From contig JAGBSA010000067.1 in NCBI GenBank assembly GCA_017632095.1, positions 1 to 8,395 on the forward strand: a DNA stretch of 8,395 nucleotides, in the 5' to 3' direction. The stretch comes from Bacteroidales bacterium. GTDB lineage: Bacteria; Bacteroidota; Bacteroidia; Bacteroidales; P3. Below are positions 1-8,395 of this stretch, in pieces (position 1 is the stretch's first letter; every line of letters begins with the position of its first letter). Below the pieces are notes generated by a model. That model worked only from the letters and a program-made list of their open reading frames with translations, was not told the origin of the DNA and did no database searches. Both the position numbers and the translations under genes were made by a program.

Positions 1-920
1 AATCCTTCTGCTTGGGCTGCGTAGTTCAAAACGATTCTATGTCTCAAGACAGATACCGCTACAGCATTTACATCTTCGATATCAGGAGAATATTTTCCCG
101 ATAGGGCTGCATGACATTTTGCTCCAATAATTAGATATTGCGATGCACGTGGTCCAGCTCCCCATGAAAGATATTGTTTTGCCAATGGACTACCTCCTTC
201 GTTTTGTCGAGTTTTTGCAACTAAACTAACGGCATACTCATATACATTATCACTTACAGGAATGCTTTTCACAAGGCGTTGCATTGTCTGAATATCGTCT
301 ATGGTTAAAATTTGATTAAGTTCAACGATTGATGCAGTGGTGGTTTGTTTTAGTATGCGTACTTCTTCTTCAAATGAAGGATAATCCAACCACAACATAA
401 ACATAAATCTATCAAGTTGTGCTTCTGGCAATGGATATGTACCTTCTTGCTCTATTGGATTCTGTGTTGCTAATACAAAAAACGGTTCGTTCAATCGGTG
501 AATCGTTCCGTTGACTGTTACACAGTGTTCTTGCATTGCCTCTAAGAGTGCAGCTTGTGTTTTTGGCGGTGTTCTGTTTATTTCATCTGCCAAAACTATA
601 TTTGAAAATATTGGACCTTTGATAAATTCAAAGGCTCTGTCTTTATTAAGTATTTCTGTACCTAAAATATCTGACGGCATCAAATCTGGTGTGAATTGGA
701 TACGGTTAAAGGTTAGGCCAAGTGTTTTTGCAATCGTATTGACAAGCAAAGTCTTCGCCAAACCAGGAACCCCAACCAAAAGGCAATGTCCGCCAGAGAA
801 CATGCTAATCAAAAGTTTGTCTATGATGTCTTCTTGTCCGACAATAACCTTTGCTATCTCTGCTTTAAGTTCTCTACATTTAGATGATAATATATCAAGT
901 TGCTCTACTTCGGAAGCCAT
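1..920 (-). CDS. MoxR-family AAA+ ATPase (C-terminus cut by window edge)
   Basis: This is a cytoplasmic AAA+ ATPase of the MoxR family. Such proteins usually act as chaperones or activators for VWA-domain partners in envelope stress or protein maturation. I read 306 codons from the ATG at 918-920 without a stop. The Walker A motif GVPGLAKT is at residues 50-57, Walker B (VLADEINR) at about 109-116, the sensor-1 stretch ATQNPIEQEG at 151-160, and PEAQLDRF at 165-172. The family's late motif with RHRIVLN is close to the window edge. Known members have about 320-335 residues, so only some 15-30 residues should be missing. The start lies 10 bp after the stop of the SurA-like gene, so it is probably the fourth gene of the guaB operon. 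In many genomes DUF58 and VWA (Bat-type) genes follow moxR; they would lie outside the window, so the specific partner is unknown. Confidence 0.93.
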   Translation of the reverse strand, partial: MASEVEQLDILSSKCRELKAEIAKVIVGQEDIIDKLLISMFSGGHCLLVGVPGLAKTLLVNTIAKTLGLTFNRIQFTPDLMPSDILGTEILNKDRAFEFIKGPIFSNIVLADEINRTPPKTQAALLEAMQEHCVTVNGTIHRLNEPFFVLATQNPIEQEGTYPLPEAQLDRFMFMLWLDYPSFEEEVRILKQTTTASIVELNQILTIDDIQTMQRLVKSIPVSDNVYEYAVSLVAKTRQNEGGSPLAKQYLSWGAGPRASQYLIIGAKCHAALSGKYSPDIEDVNAVAVSVLRHRIVLNYAAQAEG

Positions 921-930
921 TTTCAGATTC

Positions 931-2316
931 TTATTTCTTCAACCAATTCAACTTAAAATCGCAAGTCTGATAATCCTTATCTATTTTTATGTAAGTCTTT
1001 GCTATTCTCTTTTCTGCCCATTCCTTTATCACATCTAATTTTCTTGCACTTAGAGCAGATTCTTGTATCTTTCCGTAGTCTTCAACCAAGTTTACCTTGT
1101 GTGCATCTACTTTTTTGGTTACTTTTATCAATCGATAAGCATTTGCCAATTCTGATTTGAATAATACAGGTGCTGTAATGTCTCCTTGCTTCATTGAATT
1201 GAAATCAACGTTTTCTAAGTTTGACATTGTTTCATTTATCGCATCTTTGGTGAAAGATGCACTTGCGTTGTGTGGGTTTATTATCAAACCTTGATTAATC
1301 TTTGATTCGTCATCAGAATACTTGATAATAGCATCTTCAAACGAAATTTCGCCATTGTCAATCTCTGCTTTTATTCTCTCTAATTCTTTTCTCGATTCCA
1401 TCAACTGAGCATCAGACACTTTGGGTTGAATTAGTATATGCCTACAATTGACTTGATTTCCTCTTCGTTCAATCATCTGAATGATATGAAAGCCATACTG
1501 AGTTTCGATAACAGGGGATATTTCTCCATCTTGTAATGCGAATGCTGCGTTTTCAAACTCACTTACCATATCTCCTCTTGAGAAAAAGCCAAGTTCTCCT
1601 CCTTTCTTGGCAGAACCGGGGTCCTCTGAGTAAAGCAAAGCAAGAGTAGAGAATTTGCTGCCTTTAAGTATCCTGTCTCTGTATTCATTCAATCTATTCT
1701 TGACTGCAGTTTTCTCTTCTTCTGATACCTTTGGCAATTTCACTATTTGAGAAAAGACATATTCATCATCAACTATAGGTAAGCTGTCTTGGGGAATGGA
1801 TTTGTAGAAGTCTGCAACTTCTTGTGGGGTAATAGTTACGTCTCCTGTAAGTTTGTGTTCGATTTGTCCAATCATGATATTCTCTCTTATGACATCGCTA
1901 TAATAGCTTCTTATTTCACTAAGAGATTTCTTCATTTGCTTTTCCAAATTCTCAACAGAGCCATACATTTGCACCATATATTTTATACGATTGTCCATTT
2001 CTCTGTTTACTTCTTCGTCTGTCACCTCTATTGAATCTCGTTCTGCTTGGTGCAACATTAGTTCGTTAATAAGCATTCCTTCAAACAAATCGCAATGTAC
2101 CAAAAACGCATCTTCAATTATTCCTCTACCCGATTTTTGTTGCAAAAAGGCTGTCTCTAATTCAGATTCTTTTATCATATTTTGACCAACCACAGCAATC
2201 ACTCTATCGACTACTTGGAAATTCTCGGATTCCGTTTGTGCGCAAAGTTGCTTTCCACAGAATGTCGCAAAGATTACAAATAATATACTTTTGAAAAAAC
2301 AAATTCTTTTATTCAT
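931..2316 (-). CDS. SurA-like periplasmic peptidyl-prolyl isomerase / chaperone
   Basis: This 461-residue protein is an exported parvulin-type prolyl isomerase with SurA architecture, probably helping outer-membrane or secreted proteins fold in the periplasm. Residues 1-26 form a signal peptide with likely cleavage at CA/Q; the cysteines there do not fit a lipobox. Residues 35-170 match the helical SurA N-terminal chaperone region (it begins VVDRVIAVVGQNMIKESE). The first rotamase domain, about 183-284, keeps the family landmarks KKGGELGFFSRGD and QYGFHIIQMIE. The second, about 289-400, keeps CRHILIQ and a YSDD motif but lacks the GG-LG-F and GYHI-type segments, so it is probably structural and not catalytic. 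The C-terminal 60 residues resemble the helix that packs against the N-terminal domain in SurA. The ATG at 2314-2316 is 5 bp after the preceding stop. E. coli SurA is similar in length (428 residues), but orthology is not shown, so I give no symbol. Confidence 0.9.
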   Translation of the reverse strand: MNKRICFFKSILFVIFATFCGKQLCAQTESENFQVVDRVIAVVGQNMIKESELETAFLQQKSGRGIIEDAFLVHCDLFEGMLINELMLHQAERDSIEVTDEEVNREMDNRIKYMVQMYGSVENLEKQMKKSLSEIRSYYSDVIRENIMIGQIEHKLTGDVTITPQEVADFYKSIPQDSLPIVDDEYVFSQIVKLPKVSEEEKTAVKNRLNEYRDRILKGSKFSTLALLYSEDPGSAKKGGELGFFSRGDMVSEFENAAFALQDGEISPVIETQYGFHIIQMIERRGNQVNCRHILIQPKVSDAQLMESRKELERIKAEIDNGEISFEDAIIKYSDDESKINQGLIINPHNASASFTKDAINETMSNLENVDFNSMKQGDITAPVLFKSELANAYRLIKVTKKVDAHKVNLVEDYGKIQESALSARKLDVIKEWAEKRIAKTYIKIDKDYQTCDFKLNWLKK

Positions 2317-2321
2317 ACGAA

Positions 2322-4352
2322 TTATTTTATCATTTTATAAACCTCTTGATTCACCTTATAAGAGTACTTTTCTCTCAACGATTCTATCCATTTCTTTTCT
2401 AAGAATAACTGATAGTCTGAGGTAACTAATCCTTTGCAGTCTTCCAATTCCTTAGATGAGACTTCTAACCAAGAATTCAAAATTACAAATACTCGTTTAT
2501 TGGAATTAGAACCTTCATAGTATCTTACAGTACCATCTTGTTGAGTTGTATCACTCCAACACAAAGCATCAATGATTTTGTTATCGCCTTTTTCGTACTT
2601 GTTCCACTTATAAGTAATGTTCTTATCTATGTCTTCTTTTATTTTAAGCTTTTTCGCCAACTTTGTTTTAATTGTTTCATCATTCCAACCTTTACGAACG
2701 GCTTTCTTTAGTAGCTTTTCGATTTTAGAAACCTCAACATCTGTATTCAAATTCCACACTGTGACATCTGCTCTTTGCTCCCAGTTGTATTTTGCTTTGT
2801 TCTCTAAGAAATATTCTCGCAATCCAGCAGTGTCTGCTATGGATTGATTCCATACCATCTTGTCTGTGATTGCAAATATTAAAATTCCATTATTGAACTC
2901 CTCAATCATACTTTTCAACTCTGGGTGTTTTTCCTCTAATCTGCTATCTGCATATTTTACAACTTGCTCCAAAACTGCATCATCATAAATTTGCCAAACA
3001 TAGTCAGGGATATAAGTTGGGGTTTGTTTTGTTTGAGTGGATTCTATCTTTTTCACAAAATCCAAAACTGTGAAAGAATAATCACCTATTCTGAATAACT
3101 CTTCATTGTTATTGAAGTCTGACGGAATAACCCAATGTCCTTCAAAAACAGAATCATTAACTATTCCAATGATTTCAGAAACTAACTCACGTTGTTCAGT
3201 AAATCCGTATTCTTTTTTTGCTTTTTCTGCAAAAGATTCTATTGTTTTGTAACTTCTTTCGTCTTTTGCTATTCTACTTTCTATACTCGCTCTCTGTTCT
3301 TCAAAAGACGGAACCGGCTTATATAACATAGGTTTCACTATATGCCAACCTATGCTACTTTGGAACGGCTTGGAATATTCCATAAATTTAGTTCCTTTCA
3401 ACACTGCTATGTATTCAGGTGGCAAAGATGAAATTGTCTGATTTTTTAACAAACCTCCATTATTTACAGAATAGCTATCATCTGAATATTTCTTGACTAC
3501 ATCTACATATGATTGTCCTTCATTCAATTCATTCCAAGCCTTATTTATCAATTCCTTACATTCTTCTTCTGAATGTTTGCCAAAACTCACCCAAATGTGA
3601 GCTATATCCATACTACTGCAAAATGCAGGAACTCGATCAACTAATTTGATAATATGATAACCGAAACGAGTACGCACCGGCATAGATATATCTCCCACTT
3701 TCATCGAATAACAAGCCGTTTCGAAAGGATAAATCATACTCATCGAAGTAAAATATCCTAAGGCTCCTCCTGTGCCAGGAATGATTCCTTTTGTTTTTTC
3801 GTCTATTCTATCTTTTGCTGATGGGTCATCTGAAAACTGCTTAGCCAATGTTGCAAAATCCTCTCCATTCAAAAGACGTGTCCTTATATCAAGAGCTTTA
3901 TTATAAGCAGCCAACGTATCTTTTGGAGTAGCATTTGCAGGTATATTTATAAGAATATGAGAGGCTGAAACGATTTCTTGTAACCTCGCATAGGCTTCTT
4001 CAACCAATTGTCTACTTACAGTAGCGTCGTTAAGATATGGAGCAACCATTTGCTGTCTATATTGACGCGTCTCATCTTTGTAAGATTTCAAAGTATCCAA
4101 GCCTAATTCCCTTGCTTGAGATAGCTTCATCTTATAATTGATAAAAAGTTCTAAATATTCATCTAGCTCTTCTTGAGAAATAGAACCGTCTTTGGAACTG
4201 GAGTTCTTTTTGAACATCTTGACAAAATCATCTTTCAATATTTTTTCTCCAGCAACCTCCAAAACAACATCGCCTTCAGAATCAGCAACAGACTGTGCCA
4301 TTACTCCAAAGCCCAGAGAAACGGCAAGACAAAAAAACAAGATTTTTCTCAT
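2322..4352 (-). CDS. Large parvulin-type peptidyl-prolyl isomerase with two rotamase domains
   Basis: This 676-residue exported protein belongs to the PpiC/parvulin isomerases and is likely a periplasmic folding factor. The signal peptide is residues 1-19 or 20, ending VMA/Q. Residues 28-125 form a charged, helical SurA_N-like region. Rotamase domain 1, about 127-240, has SHILI (131-135), GTGGALGYF (193-201) and FGYHIIK (230-236), so it looks complete. Domain 2, about 247-345, keeps AHIWVSF, NNGGLL and GWHIVK but is more diverged. The last 330 residues are mostly helical and charged, with no domain I can name; they end in a WIESLREKY...VYKMIK tail like those I know from Bacteroidota homologues. 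The start is 8 bp after the guaB stop, and a second parvulin gene follows after 5 bp. The two paralogues probably share the envelope folding workload. Client proteins cannot be read from sequence. Confidence 0.9.
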   Translation of the reverse strand: MRKILFFCLAVSLGFGVMAQSVADSEGDVVLEVAGEKILKDDFVKMFKKNSSSKDGSISQEELDEYLELFINYKMKLSQARELGLDTLKSYKDETRQYRQQMVAPYLNDATVSRQLVEEAYARLQEIVSASHILINIPANATPKDTLAAYNKALDIRTRLLNGEDFATLAKQFSDDPSAKDRIDEKTKGIIPGTGGALGYFTSMSMIYPFETACYSMKVGDISMPVRTRFGYHIIKLVDRVPAFCSSMDIAHIWVSFGKHSEEECKELINKAWNELNEGQSYVDVVKKYSDDSYSVNNGGLLKNQTISSLPPEYIAVLKGTKFMEYSKPFQSSIGWHIVKPMLYKPVPSFEEQRASIESRIAKDERSYKTIESFAEKAKKEYGFTEQRELVSEIIGIVNDSVFEGHWVIPSDFNNNEELFRIGDYSFTVLDFVKKIESTQTKQTPTYIPDYVWQIYDDAVLEQVVKYADSRLEEKHPELKSMIEEFNNGILIFAITDKMVWNQSIADTAGLREYFLENKAKYNWEQRADVTVWNLNTDVEVSKIEKLLKKAVRKGWNDETIKTKLAKKLKIKEDIDKNITYKWNKYEKGDNKIIDALCWSDTTQQDGTVRYYEGSNSNKRVFVILNSWLEVSSKELEDCKGLVTSDYQLFLEKKWIESLREKYSYKVNQEVYKMIK

Positions 4353-4360
4353 AGTTTATA

Positions 4361-5830
<1,470 letters not shown>

Positions 5831-5848
5831 TTATAATATAATTTCTTG

Positions 5849-5879
5849 CAAAGATACAAAGATTTTACAACACAAACAA
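5849..5879 (-). promoter_or_regulatory. Bacteroidota-type promoter for the guaB operon
   Basis: On the minus strand, positions 5856-5849 read TATCTTTG, an exact match to the -7 consensus TAnnTTTG used by the Bacteroidota primary sigma factor. Upstream, TTG at 5879-5877 lies 20 bases away, and an alternative TTTG at 5883-5880 lies 23 bases away; both fall within the spacing known for the -33 element. Transcription would start near 5842, leaving a leader of only about 15 bases before the guaB ATG and hence no room for a riboswitch or leader structure. The element sits in the only gap longer than 10 bp in the window, which supports it being real. The exact start site is inferred. Confidence 0.72.
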
Positions 5880-5888
5880 CAAAGTCTG

Positions 5889-6161
5889 CTACTTTTCAAT
5901 TTTTGACCTTCCATTAAGGTAAATTTTTAAAGAAACGAAACTTAAAGCCATAGCAAAAAGGAGTAGTGAATTTGGATTCAAAGGAGCAGACGCTCCTACG
6001 GGAACAAACTCTCCTCTTGCGTTATCATAGTAGCTGTATTGATAAGGAGAACTAACCTGTTCTCTATAATTCCAACCTCCATGAGTGCTTGGCACAGGCG
6101 GTTGTGCAAATGAGATTTGTACTATCAAACAAAAAACTAAACTTATCAAAATTCTCTTCAT
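5889..6161 (-). CDS. Small exported protein with C-terminal membrane/sorting-like tail, family unknown
   Basis: I do not recognise a family for this 90-residue protein. Residues 1-19 form a clear signal peptide (MKRI start, hydrophobic core, SFA/Q cleavage; no lipobox). The mature part, 20-58, is rich in Pro, Tyr and Gly (QPPVPSTHGGW; YQYSYY at 40-45). Residues 59-90 are tripartite: APLNPN, a hydrophobic stretch at about 65-78 that could span the membrane, then a tail with Lys79, Arg85, Lys87 and Lys90. This resembles C-terminal sorting signals of the PEP-CTERM or PID-CTERM type in layout, but I cannot match the defining motif, and a plain membrane anchor explains it equally well. The start lies 2 bp after the stop of the T9SS cargo gene, so the two are almost certainly co-transcribed and perhaps translationally coupled. 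A role alongside that surface protein is inference. The existence of the gene is well supported by the signal peptide and packing. Confidence 0.8.
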   Translation of the reverse strand: MKRILISLVFCLIVQISFAQPPVPSTHGGWNYREQVSSPYQYSYYDNARGEFVPVGASAPLNPNSLLLFAMALSFVSLKIYLNGRSKIEK

Positions 6162-6163
6162 AA

Positions 6164-8395
6164 CTACAAACTTATAATTTTGGCAGAATAAATTTTACCT
6201 TTACTTTCAACAACAATTACAAAACAGCCTTCAGATGGTAGGGTGAAGGATTTTTGGTTTGTCTTTAATATTTCCTTTCCTTGAACATCTGAAACCAAAA
6301 CCTGTTCAAACGACATAGGGTATTGAATTTCTATTTCTTTACCTGATTGAACGTATTTCAACTCTTCAACTTCCTTATTTTCAGCATTTGACATACGTTT
6401 CTTCAAAACAAGTTCAAAGTTCTTAGGTTTCTCAACCTGCTCATAAGGAATAACACATATACTATCCGTTACAAAACTGCAAACTAATGAATTATCCTCT
6501 ATATTTATCAAATCGATTTGATCAAATTCACCCTCAAGTTCATATAACCTCAGTTGCAAATCCTCATTCGTCTTTGCAAACACATTGATTCCCAATCGCA
6601 AACTATCTTCCAAAATAGGCATAGCTGCAATTGATAAATCATTACTATCTATTGTGCAATAAATATCCGGAGCTGAGCCTACACTGAACAATTTGTAGGT
6701 ATCGTAAACATCATATCCCATTATAGCATTATCTTTGAAATAAAGACGTAGTTCATCGCTGCCTCCACTTGACAATAATCTGAATTTCAAAGTATTTATC
6801 TTTGAATTATCCTCTGTTATCTTTGCTTGCACAAGTGGATTCTTGCTTAAAACAAGACTATTCTCCGCATCATTAACCTTTGTCATTATTCCAGCAAACG
6901 GAGGTATCAAAAAAGAAGACGGATTGTTGTTATCGCTTGGAATATAAGCCCCTGTCGATGGATTAAGCAGCCACATTCCTCCTATATTGTTAGCACTAAA
7001 ATTATTTAATCCAACAGAAAACGGATAAGGATTTGAAACCAAGTGATAACCATTTCCAAGCGATGGATTGTATGAAGCATTCGACAGAAGGTTTATTGAT
7101 TCTTCCAAAAATAAATCCCCTTTGAAAGAAATAGTCTTATCATTCTGGTATGCAACAAGGTAACCCAAAGAATTGGAGAAAAAGTTTGTATCTTCAACTT
7201 CTGACAAATACGGAATCCAAGCATATTTTGATTCGTCCAAATAATACAAATCGTCTTCATATCCTCTTTGGAATGAAGCAGCTATTTCATCTCTCGAGCT
7301 ACTTCTTACATCTATTGGAACAGCGAAAAGATTCCAACCATTGGCATTTGAAGTATATGCATCGAATTGAGCTTGCACCTCAGCCTTACCAACAGTTAGG
7401 CTTCCGTTTATTTTCAATTCGGATTTATTCTCGTCAAATAATGCAGTCGAATAATCTGATTGCAACACCAGTTCATCACATCTGACACTCAAACCCTCAG
7501 TAATACTTATCCTATCTCCTTTTCGTATAATTACTTTATCGAAATCTTGTGGCACAAGCCCATTTTCCCAAACCAAAGCATTATTCCATTCTCCGCTACC
7601 AACGCTTTGAATAATGTTTCCCGTGGAAAAAGAGAATGTTTTCACCGTGTCATCGCCGTGTTTCAAAACACAAAGATATTTAGTTTGAGATTCCAATCCA
7701 TTTAATACCAAACTATTACCCGCATTACTTAAATCTATTGTATTAACCAAAGAATACGTTACAGGCACACTTAGACTATGTTTTCCACTTTCAGAATTCA
7801 GATTTTCGGAACTAAACGTTGCAACATTCCATTCACTATTTGCATCACCAAGGCTAAGAGTTGGTTCAACCAAAGGATTATTTTTTACCCCATCTCTTAC
7901 TGTTGGTTTTCTTGTAAGTATCTTATTGGAATAGGTAATTTCGCTATTATCCGTTGTAGATAGCTTTCCAAACAAATCAATCGTATCGTTGTAATTACCT
8001 TCCGAGTCTTTCTTTAATAATAAGCAAGCATCATTACCTCCTGCCGTGGAGTGATTTCCTATAATTGGGAATGTAATATACTCATAGTTAGATATATTCT
8101 CTAAATTTTTCAACATCATTACATATTTACCCCTATGGATAGTATCTTCTGAAGAGAATCGATACTCTGTTTTGTAATATGCATTTATGTTTCTAAGATT
8201 ATAAAACACCACTTCATAATCTCCTAAACAAATATCCTCTCCCGTACCATTGAATATTTCTAATCCGAAATTTGAACCCGAAGATGCTGTAGCTATTCTT
8301 GAAAAGAAAAGATCTTTTGTTGGATTTTCCACCTTGTAAAGACTTAACGAAGTTGCAGAACAATCGGTCCTATTTTCCAATTCAAGAATGACCGA
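6164..8395 (-). CDS. T9SS-secreted surface protein with lamin-tail-like domain (N-terminus outside window)
   Basis: The reading frame stays open to the right edge, giving the last 743 residues of a larger protein. A TTG at 8378-8380 is not a credible start because coding continues upstream of it. Residue numbers here count from the edge. About 25-208 resemble a lamin-tail domain as seen in secreted Bacteroidota proteins: LFFSRIATASSGSNFGLEIFNG, then GGNDACLLLKKD, TIDLFGK, a TRKPTVRDG segment, and EWNV...GKHSL at its end. A Bacteroidota module starting GSGEWNNALVWENGLVP follows at about 265-335. Next, at about 352-505, comes a region with GWNLFAVPI, GYLVAYQNDKTISFKGDL and GYHLVSNPYPFSV, typical of surface proteins whose function is poorly known. 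The final 75 residues form a beta-rich T9SS type A sorting domain (VLVSDVQGKEIL...FTLPSEGCFVIVVESKGK...AKIISL). No catalytic domain is visible in this part, so an enzyme or adhesin role would depend on the missing N-terminus. Probable location: cell surface or outside the cell. Confidence 0.85.
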   Translation of the reverse strand, partial: SVILELENRTDCSATSLSLYKVENPTKDLFFSRIATASSGSNFGLEIFNGTGEDICLGDYEVVFYNLRNINAYYKTEYRFSSEDTIHRGKYVMMLKNLENISNYEYITFPIIGNHSTAGGNDACLLLKKDSEGNYNDTIDLFGKLSTTDNSEITYSNKILTRKPTVRDGVKNNPLVEPTLSLGDANSEWNVATFSSENLNSESGKHSLSVPVTYSLVNTIDLSNAGNSLVLNGLESQTKYLCVLKHGDDTVKTFSFSTGNIIQSVGSGEWNNALVWENGLVPQDFDKVIIRKGDRISITEGLSVRCDELVLQSDYSTALFDENKSELKINGSLTVGKAEVQAQFDAYTSNANGWNLFAVPIDVRSSSRDEIAASFQRGYEDDLYYLDESKYAWIPYLSEVEDTNFFSNSLGYLVAYQNDKTISFKGDLFLEESINLLSNASYNPSLGNGYHLVSNPYPFSVGLNNFSANNIGGMWLLNPSTGAYIPSDNNNPSSFLIPPFAGIMTKVNDAENSLVLSKNPLVQAKITEDNSKINTLKFRLLSSGGSDELRLYFKDNAIMGYDVYDTYKLFSVGSAPDIYCTIDSNDLSIAAMPILEDSLRLGINVFAKTNEDLQLRLYELEGEFDQIDLINIEDNSLVCSFVTDSICVIPYEQVEKPKNFELVLKKRMSNAENKEVEELKYVQSGKEIEIQYPMSFEQVLVSDVQGKEILKTNQKSFTLPSEGCFVIVVESKGKIYSAKIISL

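Noticed and set aside
511..1038. Open reading frame of 175 codons on the plus strand
   Set aside because: It lies antisense across the moxR/surA-like junction, resembles no protein, and both minus-strand genes beneath it have clear family motifs.
2239..2316. Lipoprotein signal in the SurA-like protein, because of Cys residues near the N-terminus
   Set aside because: The residues before Cys20 and Cys25 (ATF and KQL) do not fit the lipobox; the CA/Q cleavage site after residue 26 fits an ordinary signal peptide.
5906..5920. Inverted repeat ACCTT-N5-AAGGT as a terminator after the small gene
   Set aside because: The stem is only 5 bp, it lies inside the coding sequence, and no T-run follows it on the transcribed (minus) strand.
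7150..7485. Open reading frame of 111 codons on the plus strand
   Set aside because: It is antisense to the T9SS cargo gene, has no signal peptide or domain, and its composition is what the opposite strand of an Asn/Ser-rich protein would give.
7671..7678. Second TATCTTTG match on the minus strand as an internal promoter
   Set aside because: It sits inside the cargo coding sequence, has no TTG at acceptable spacing upstream, and is expected by chance in AT-rich DNA.
8378..8380. TTG as a start codon for the large protein at the right
   Set aside because: The frame stays open for five more codons to the window edge and no signal peptide follows the TTG, although the protein has a secretion tail. 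The true start must lie outside the window.

Overview
The window looks like chromosomal DNA from an AT-rich member of the Bacteroidota, most likely order Bacteroidales. Three things point there: a secreted protein with a type IX secretion (T9SS) C-terminal sorting domain, a promoter of the Bacteroidota type (TAnnTTTG) instead of the usual -35/-10 boxes, and gene starts preceded by short A/T-rich spacers with no clear Shine-Dalgarno sequence. T9SS cargo argues against Bacteroides itself. I cannot name a genus.

All six genes lie on the minus strand, so transcription runs from the right edge to the left edge. At the right (6164-8395) is the C-terminal 743 residues of a large secreted protein: a lamin-tail-like domain, Bacteroidota surface-protein modules and a T9SS sorting tail. 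Two bases after its stop codon comes a 90-residue protein (5889-6161) with a signal peptide, a short Pro/Tyr-rich ectodomain and a C-terminal hydrophobic segment with a basic tail. I do not recognise its family.

A 61-bp gap (5828-5888) holds the promoter of a second, tightly packed operon: guaB (IMP dehydrogenase), a 676-residue parvulin-type peptidyl-prolyl isomerase, a 461-residue SurA-like isomerase/chaperone, and a MoxR-family AAA+ ATPase cut by the left edge. Spacings inside this operon are 8, 5 and 10 bp. GuaB makes XMP for guanine nucleotide synthesis in the cytoplasm. The two exported isomerases probably help fold outer-membrane and secreted proteins in the periplasm. MoxR ATPases usually act as chaperones or activators for von Willebrand factor A (VWA) proteins encoded next to them; any such partners would lie left of position 1.

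I see no rRNA, tRNA, CRISPR array, insertion sequence, phage gene or obvious long repeat, and nothing that amounts to a new multi-gene system. The least explained item is the small exported membrane-tailed protein coupled to the T9SS cargo gene.
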